A DNA stretch of 47,864 nucleotides from Chromera velia (Eukaryota > Sar > Chromeraceae), in contig JAHBMJ010000161.1 in the NCBI GenBank assembly GCA_018398765.1, forward strand, positions 1 to 47,864. Direction: 5' to 3'. The translations under genes were made by a program, and so were the position numbers. Numbering within the stretch: the first letter of the stretch is position 1; the number at the start of each line of letters is the position of its first letter. Below, in pieces: positions 43,801 through 47,864 of this stretch. Under the pieces are notes generated by a model. That model did not search any database and had not been told where the DNA came from. It saw only the letters and a program-made list of their open reading frames with translations.

Positions 43801-46800
43801 AGTTCTCTGCTGCCCCCTCCTTGTGTTACCGTTGTATCTGCAGATGTACGCGGACGTGTGCAAGAGTCTGTCAGAAGACCTCGGCAAGAGGAAGTTCGGA
43901 GAGGAGGAGCTTGACTTCAAGCGACTTCTGTTGGATGGGTGTCAGGAGTCCTTTATGAAGTTCCTGAACCCGTCGGAAGAGCTCAGAGGGATGGAGGACA
44001 AGAACTCGGAAGACTTCATCACTGCATACTTCAAGTATAAGAATGCAATGCTGGGCAACATTCGTTTCTGCGGTGAGTCAGTCAGTCAGTCAGTCAGGGG
44101 GGGGGAACGACATAAAGGCTGAGTCATTTATGTTCCCTTGCGTCTCTTCCTGCAGAAAAGAAATGCTCTTTTTTTCAATTTCTCCTTGCCCATTCTCTTC
44201 TATCCTTCTCTCTCTTGCTTATTGTCGTTCAAGAGAAAAATGCCCTCCTCCTCTGTAGTTCATCTGCTCCCGCTTCCCTCTCCTCGGCTCGTAGCATGGC
44301 AAAATGGCGGAGTGCGTACTTCGCCCTCATTGTAGCTTCGTTTTCTGCGTCCTCCACGAACTGCCTCAATAACTCCCCTTTCCTTTTTTTTTCTTTCGTT
44401 CGTTCTTTTCCTTGCAGCCGCCCTCCTCCTGCGACGTATTCTCTCCACTGCGGTCACTGAGAACATCATTCAGGATCTCTTTGAGCACGCGCAGAAGCCC
44501 GAGCTTTCGGGAGAGGACGAAAGCGAACATATGCTCGAGTGTATCTGCGTCTTCATTTCGGCTCTCGGAGGAAAGCTCACCTCAAATGAGGTATGCGGGA
44601 GGTGCAAGAAAGCAGAAGAAGAGCAGCCGTGCGTTTTTTGGCCAAGAGACAAAAGGGAGGTTGGAGCAGTGTTGAGCTAGAGACTGTGTGACACACCTTT
44701 TCACAAAGAAAATTCTGTCACCTTTTCTGAATCTGCATCCATGCTTTGTGTCTGTCACTCTGTCTGTCAATTTGTGCGTGCAGAAGCGGAAGAAGATTTT
44801 CGACTCGGCTCTGGACAGGTTCACGAACTACATCCAGGCGAACAAGGAGAAGGAAGGAGGGAAGCAGCCATCGCATCCGACCTGCACCAAGAGGGCGGAG
44901 TGCCTCATGCAGGTGCGTGTGTGCGTGTGTACTCCCTGGTTTTTCTTTTGTGTGCTCAGGCTGGCCTTCCTTCATACCTCAGGAGAGAACGTTGCTGCTT
45001 TCTTTGTGATGGTCTTGCATGGCGACTTCGATCTCTCTCTGACTTTCCTTTTTTTTTTTCGTCTCCCACCTCTCCCAATTCTACACAGAGAGATACAGTA
45101 TTTGCTCACTTTCTCCTTTCTCGGGAAAATTCCTGACTGAACAGGAGAGCTCCTGGAAGGCACACACCCTCCCTCCCTCCCTCTCTCTCAGGACGTGATT
45201 GACCTCCGCGCCGCCGGGTGGGAGAGTAAGAAGCCGAATACGATGGCTGGGCCTGCGAAGATCAGTGATGTGCATCGAGCACACGCAGAGGAGGCGGCAA
45301 GAGAAGAAGAGCAGAAGATGGAGGACAGAAAGAAATTGGCAGAGCAGGAGAGGCTGGACAAGGAGAGGGGGGTGAGGAGGCCTGGTCCTGGGGGAAGAGA
45401 GGATCGGGACGGCCGCGGAGGTGCAAAGGAAGACAACAAACCGGGGGGAAGAAAGGTCTGTTTGTCGGCAGAGAGAGTCCTCGTCCGGTCTCTTTCCATA
45501 GCTCCCCCTTAGGCTGTGTCTGTCGTCTTTTTTACGAACAGTTCCCTCCCTTGCCTTCTCCATTGTATCGTATGCTTTCTCCGTGTTCCATCTCTCATGC
45601 ACTTTCGTTCTGTTTGACAGACGACTCCACTTTTCTCCCCTTCCCGAGCGCAGGAAGAGCCCGCCAAGGCCGAAATCAAATTGGGCACAGGAGCGAAGGC
45701 AGGTGGCGGCGACATGAGCTGGCTTTATGCCGGTAAGCCTAAAGCAGCTCCAAAGGCAAAGGCGGCGATGCCTGCGGTGAAGGAGGAATCCGCCTCTTCC
45801 TCTAAGCCCGCACCCGACCGTTCGGACGAGTCCCCGACTGCCAGACGGGCGAAGCCGCAGAAGAAGGACGAGCCGAAGAATTACATCGAGCTCAGCACCT
45901 TCAAGGAGATCGCAGAACCCCTCCTGAACTCCAGGGTCAGTCAGTGGGGGTCCCCCGATGGGCTTTTTTAATCATGTTTGTATTTCTTCCATTCCTTCCA
46001 GTCTCGCGAGACGTTGTGCATTTATTTTCATACAATAAATGCAAAAAAAATACAAAAAAATGTTTTTATTTCTTCTATTCCTCCCAGTCTCGCGAGATTG
46101 CGGGTAGATGGCACTGGCCCGACAATGTAAACGATGCGCTGCTCAACCTCTCTCTTGCAGTGAGGTTTGCCTGTTTTTTGGTTCTGTTTTGTGTTTGTGT
46201 AGTTCACCCTTTTTCTTTCTTCCTCTTTCATTCTGTCTAGCCCATTTGGTGACTTGACTTGTTTCTTTCTGCAGAGAGATGATGAGGAGATCACCGAAGG
46301 CTTCTACCCTCTGGACCCCTCTCTAGAGGGAGAGTATCTGAAGATTGCCTTCAGTTGCCTCTGGGAGGGCAAAGCTTCAAAGGCAGACATCGTGGCGGTG
46401 AACCTGGGAATCGCCCTGGCGAAGTGCTTCTCGAAGGAAGGGGCTCGCAAATTGTCAGCAGCAAGCAACCCTGGTCCCCCCCCCACGCTTTTGCTTTCAA
46501 GGCAGCGGCATTTGCTTTCTTCTTCTGCATTTGCTCTCCTTCTTTCTCCCTTCTCTCTGCTTGCATGCGTGCTAGCTGCCATAAAACATCTCTGAATCTG
46601 TTGCAACTGCCTGGAAGAACTGACAAGCCTCTCTGAAGGTCGATGCTTGTCACTTGATTGCGTCCTTGCCTGTCTGGGGAACTGTTTGTTCTCTCTCGTG
46701 AGTGTCTCCTTGCTGCACCAATGTCAAAAGGTGGACGCAGCCAGTTCCCTTACTCTGTTTCGAACGCCCCCGCGCCGTTCTATGTCTCTCTGACTGCAGC

Positions 46801-47356
46801 GCTTTGAGCGAATTCACCCCGGAGAAGCTCAGCATGAGGTACGAAGAAAACCTGAAGCTGCCGGAAATCTTCAAGGACAAATTCATCGGCACACTCAAGG
46901 GTCAGTCAGTCAGTCAGTCAGTCAGTCAGTCAGTAGGGGAAGGCCTGAAGGGCACGGAGGGGGGGAGGCCGTGAAAGAGAGTCCGAACAGCAGAAGAACA
47001 GATTGACTGGTGAAGGAGTAGACAGACAGACAGACAGACACACAGACGAATCGACAAGCAAAGGAGAGGAATCAAGGAGCTGCTCTTGAATCTTTTTTTC
47101 TCTTCTGGTTTGACTTTCTTCGCCCTTCATCGTTGCTGATTGTTTATTTTAAATACGAATAGAAGAGAGAGCGGTGTCATGTCAAACTGCTTTGTCTCTC
47201 ACACCTCTGCTTCTTTTCTGTTTTCTTCGTTCCCTCCCTCCTTCCCTCCCTCCAGACATCGATGAGGACGAAAGGCTGAAGTTGTTCTCCGAAGAAGAGT
47301 ATGAGAAGTTCTGCGCGGTCGAGGAGGAGGACTGGCCGGATGAGGATGAAGAGTAA
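36956..47356 (+). CDS. eIF4G: Eukaryotic translation initiation factor 4G with PAM2 motif, MIF4G and MA3
   Basis: The 15-exon model is 36956-37135, 37373-37436, 37695-40709, 41096-42314, 42716-43201, 43482-43656, 43844-44072, 44418-44590, 44784-44912, 45192-45455, 45654-45935, 46088-46159, 46275-46453, 46800-46900 and 47256-47356. It totals 6669 nt, or 2222 aa, with all phases matching and a TAA stop. eIF4G scaffolds cap-binding eIF4E, eIF4A and PABP. Residues 37-46 (LNPNAAVFIP) are a PAM2 motif for the PABP MLLE domain. A very long Gln/Pro/Gly/Ala-rich, RGG-bearing region with Lys-Glu blocks follows. YIPPSLRNR begins at Tyr1392. MIF4G runs from about 1655 to 1900 (ILALLNKFSLEKFDSLYKQL, FEKVSAEPKYVEMYADVC, MLGNIRFC, QDVIDLRAAGW). 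A divergent MA3-like region ends the protein with an acidic tail. The classical YxxxxL-hydrophobic eIF4E site is not otherwise evident. Confidence 0.93.
37064..37093 (+). other. PAM2 (PABP-binding) motif in eIF4G
   Basis: KLNPNAAVFIPGG fits the PAM2 consensus (S/x-x-LNPNAxxFxP): Leu37, Asn38, Pro39, Ala41, Phe44 and Pro46 are all present. PAM2 peptides bind the MLLE domain of poly(A)-binding protein. It lies in the first exon, just after a Gly-rich start. Confidence 0.85.
40843..40898. repeat. CT/GT/GC compound microsatellite in eIF4G intron 3
   Basis: CTCTCTCT passes into GT repeats and then GCGCGC within the 386-base intron after the 3-kb exon. It lies about 200 bases upstream of the TGTGCAG acceptor at 41095. 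Confidence 0.85.
42291..42431. repeat. Inverted-repeat insertion flanked by a duplicated splice-donor segment
   Basis: Copy A (42291-42326, TGCTCCCACTCCTTCATCGT then CATCGTCAGTCGCCTT) spans the end of exon 4 and its GTCAGT donor. Copy B (42402-42431) repeats it with a 6-base deletion and two changes. Between them lie nested inverted repeats: ATTTAC (42328-42333) with GTAAAT (42393-42398), and TTTCATACAG (42334-42343) with CTGTATGAAA (42367-42376). It may be a small mobile insertion or a tandem duplication of the donor. Confidence 0.6.
45975..46097. repeat. Inverted-repeat insertion flanked by a duplicated splice-acceptor segment
   Basis: Copy A (45975-46011) and copy B (46061-46097) are 37 bases with three differences. 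Each holds a pyrimidine tract, CCAG and TCTCGCGAGA. Copy B provides the acceptor and first codons of exon 12. Between them GCATTTATT (46018-46026) pairs with AATAAATGC (46034-46042) around TTCATAC, followed by A-runs. Confidence 0.6.
46901..46935. repeat. (GTCA)n microsatellite at the exon 14 splice donor of eIF4G
   Basis: Eight GTCA units begin exactly at the splice donor after AAGG. Any of several GTCAGT steps could serve as donor, but only the first keeps the reading frame used in the model without adding coding sequence. Confidence 0.85.
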
Positions 47357-47864
47357 AGGAAGGAAGGAAGGAAGGAAGGAAGAAAGCATCAGTCGAATCC
47401 TAGAGGGGGGCAAAGGGTTGGGGTGGGTGGGGGGGCAGAACTGAACGAGACAGGAGAAGGGGCAACGAGGAGGGAAGGGCTGTCTTGAACGAAGCCTTCT
47501 GATTGATTTCCTTCCTCCTCGCGTTTCTGTCTGTCTCTCCGCAAATTGTTGAAGAAGAGAAGACCGTGCACATCCGTCTGAAAATGAATACTAACTAGCC
47601 TTTTGGCAAGGAAGCGAAAGAAAGAGTCAGGCAGGCTGTGCGTTGGTGCGGTTTGCTCCCCTGATTTTTGCTTGCTTGCTTGAGAGAAAGGGAGAGAAGA
47701 GGTTTCCGGGAGGTTCCCCCTCCTGTCCTTCCTTCCTTCCCTTTCTTTCATCCTGCCTGCCTGCCTGTCAGTCGCACCCTGCTTGCTTTGGTTGTGGCTG
47801 TCAGACCGTTTGACCACTTTTTTCCTTTGTACTTTCTCCAGCTGGAGACTGCGGGCTCTCGGCA
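47357..47864. other. 3' flank of eIF4G
   Basis: Directly after the stop lies a GGAA run (47358-47383), then G-rich and C/T-rich low-complexity sequence, with CCTG repeats near 47751-47770. This is presumably the 3' UTR and the start of the next interval. The final bases contain TTTCTCCAG followed by CTGGAGACTGCGGG, which could be an exon edge of a neighbouring gene cut off by the window. That cannot be judged here. Confidence 0.5.

Noticed and set aside
46901-46935. GTCA tandem array as a CRISPR-like or other array
   Set aside because: It is a plain tetranucleotide microsatellite at a eukaryotic splice donor without spacers.

Overview
This window looks like nuclear DNA of a eukaryotic alga with a complex red plastid, most likely an alveolate such as a chromerid (Chromera velia type). 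That placement is an inference. It rests on spliceosomal genes with many short introns whose acceptors are mostly CTGCAG or TTGCAG and whose donors are often GTCAGT or GTCCGT. It also rests on a plastid protein with a signal peptide followed by Phe at the predicted cleavage site, on a Cys-rich secreted protein of oocyst-wall style, and on dense microsatellites. TAA, TAG and TGA all end genes here, so the code is standard.

Layout. Bases 1 to about 8600 are gene-poor: simple repeats, AT-rich low-complexity DNA, two degraded non-LTR retrotransposon 3' ends (4064-4687 and 5672-6532), and a family of fold-back elements with poly-A/poly-T hairpins. From 8607 to 47356 six protein genes alternate in strand: NAC-beta/BTF3 (-), a plastid-lipid-associated protein/fibrillin (+), a methyltransferase fused to a degenerate eEF2-like GTPase region (-), a roughly 35-exon secreted Cys-rich protein (+), an 18-exon coiled-coil protein resembling FAM161/UPF0564 (-), and a 15-exon eIF4G (+). 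This produces three head-to-head promoter intervals (9602-10128, 14266-15124, 36210-36955) and tail-to-tail ends between.

I built splice models by hand for three genes. The FAM161-like model (2010 nt, 669 aa) and the eIF4G model (6669 nt, 2222 aa) keep frame across every junction. The secreted-protein model is in frame for most junctions but unresolved between about 24365 and 25708.

Three genes concern translation or nascent chains: NAC-beta at the ribosome exit, eIF4G at initiation, and the methyltransferase/eEF2-like fusion, whose role is unknown. I see no evidence of an operon or co-regulated cluster. The most unusual items are the methyltransferase/pseudo-eEF2 fusion; the large Cys-rich repeat protein; the eIF4G with a PABP-binding PAM2 motif and a DDX3-like YIPPSLRNR motif; and two small inverted-repeat insertions in eIF4G introns, each flanked by a duplicated exon-intron boundary.
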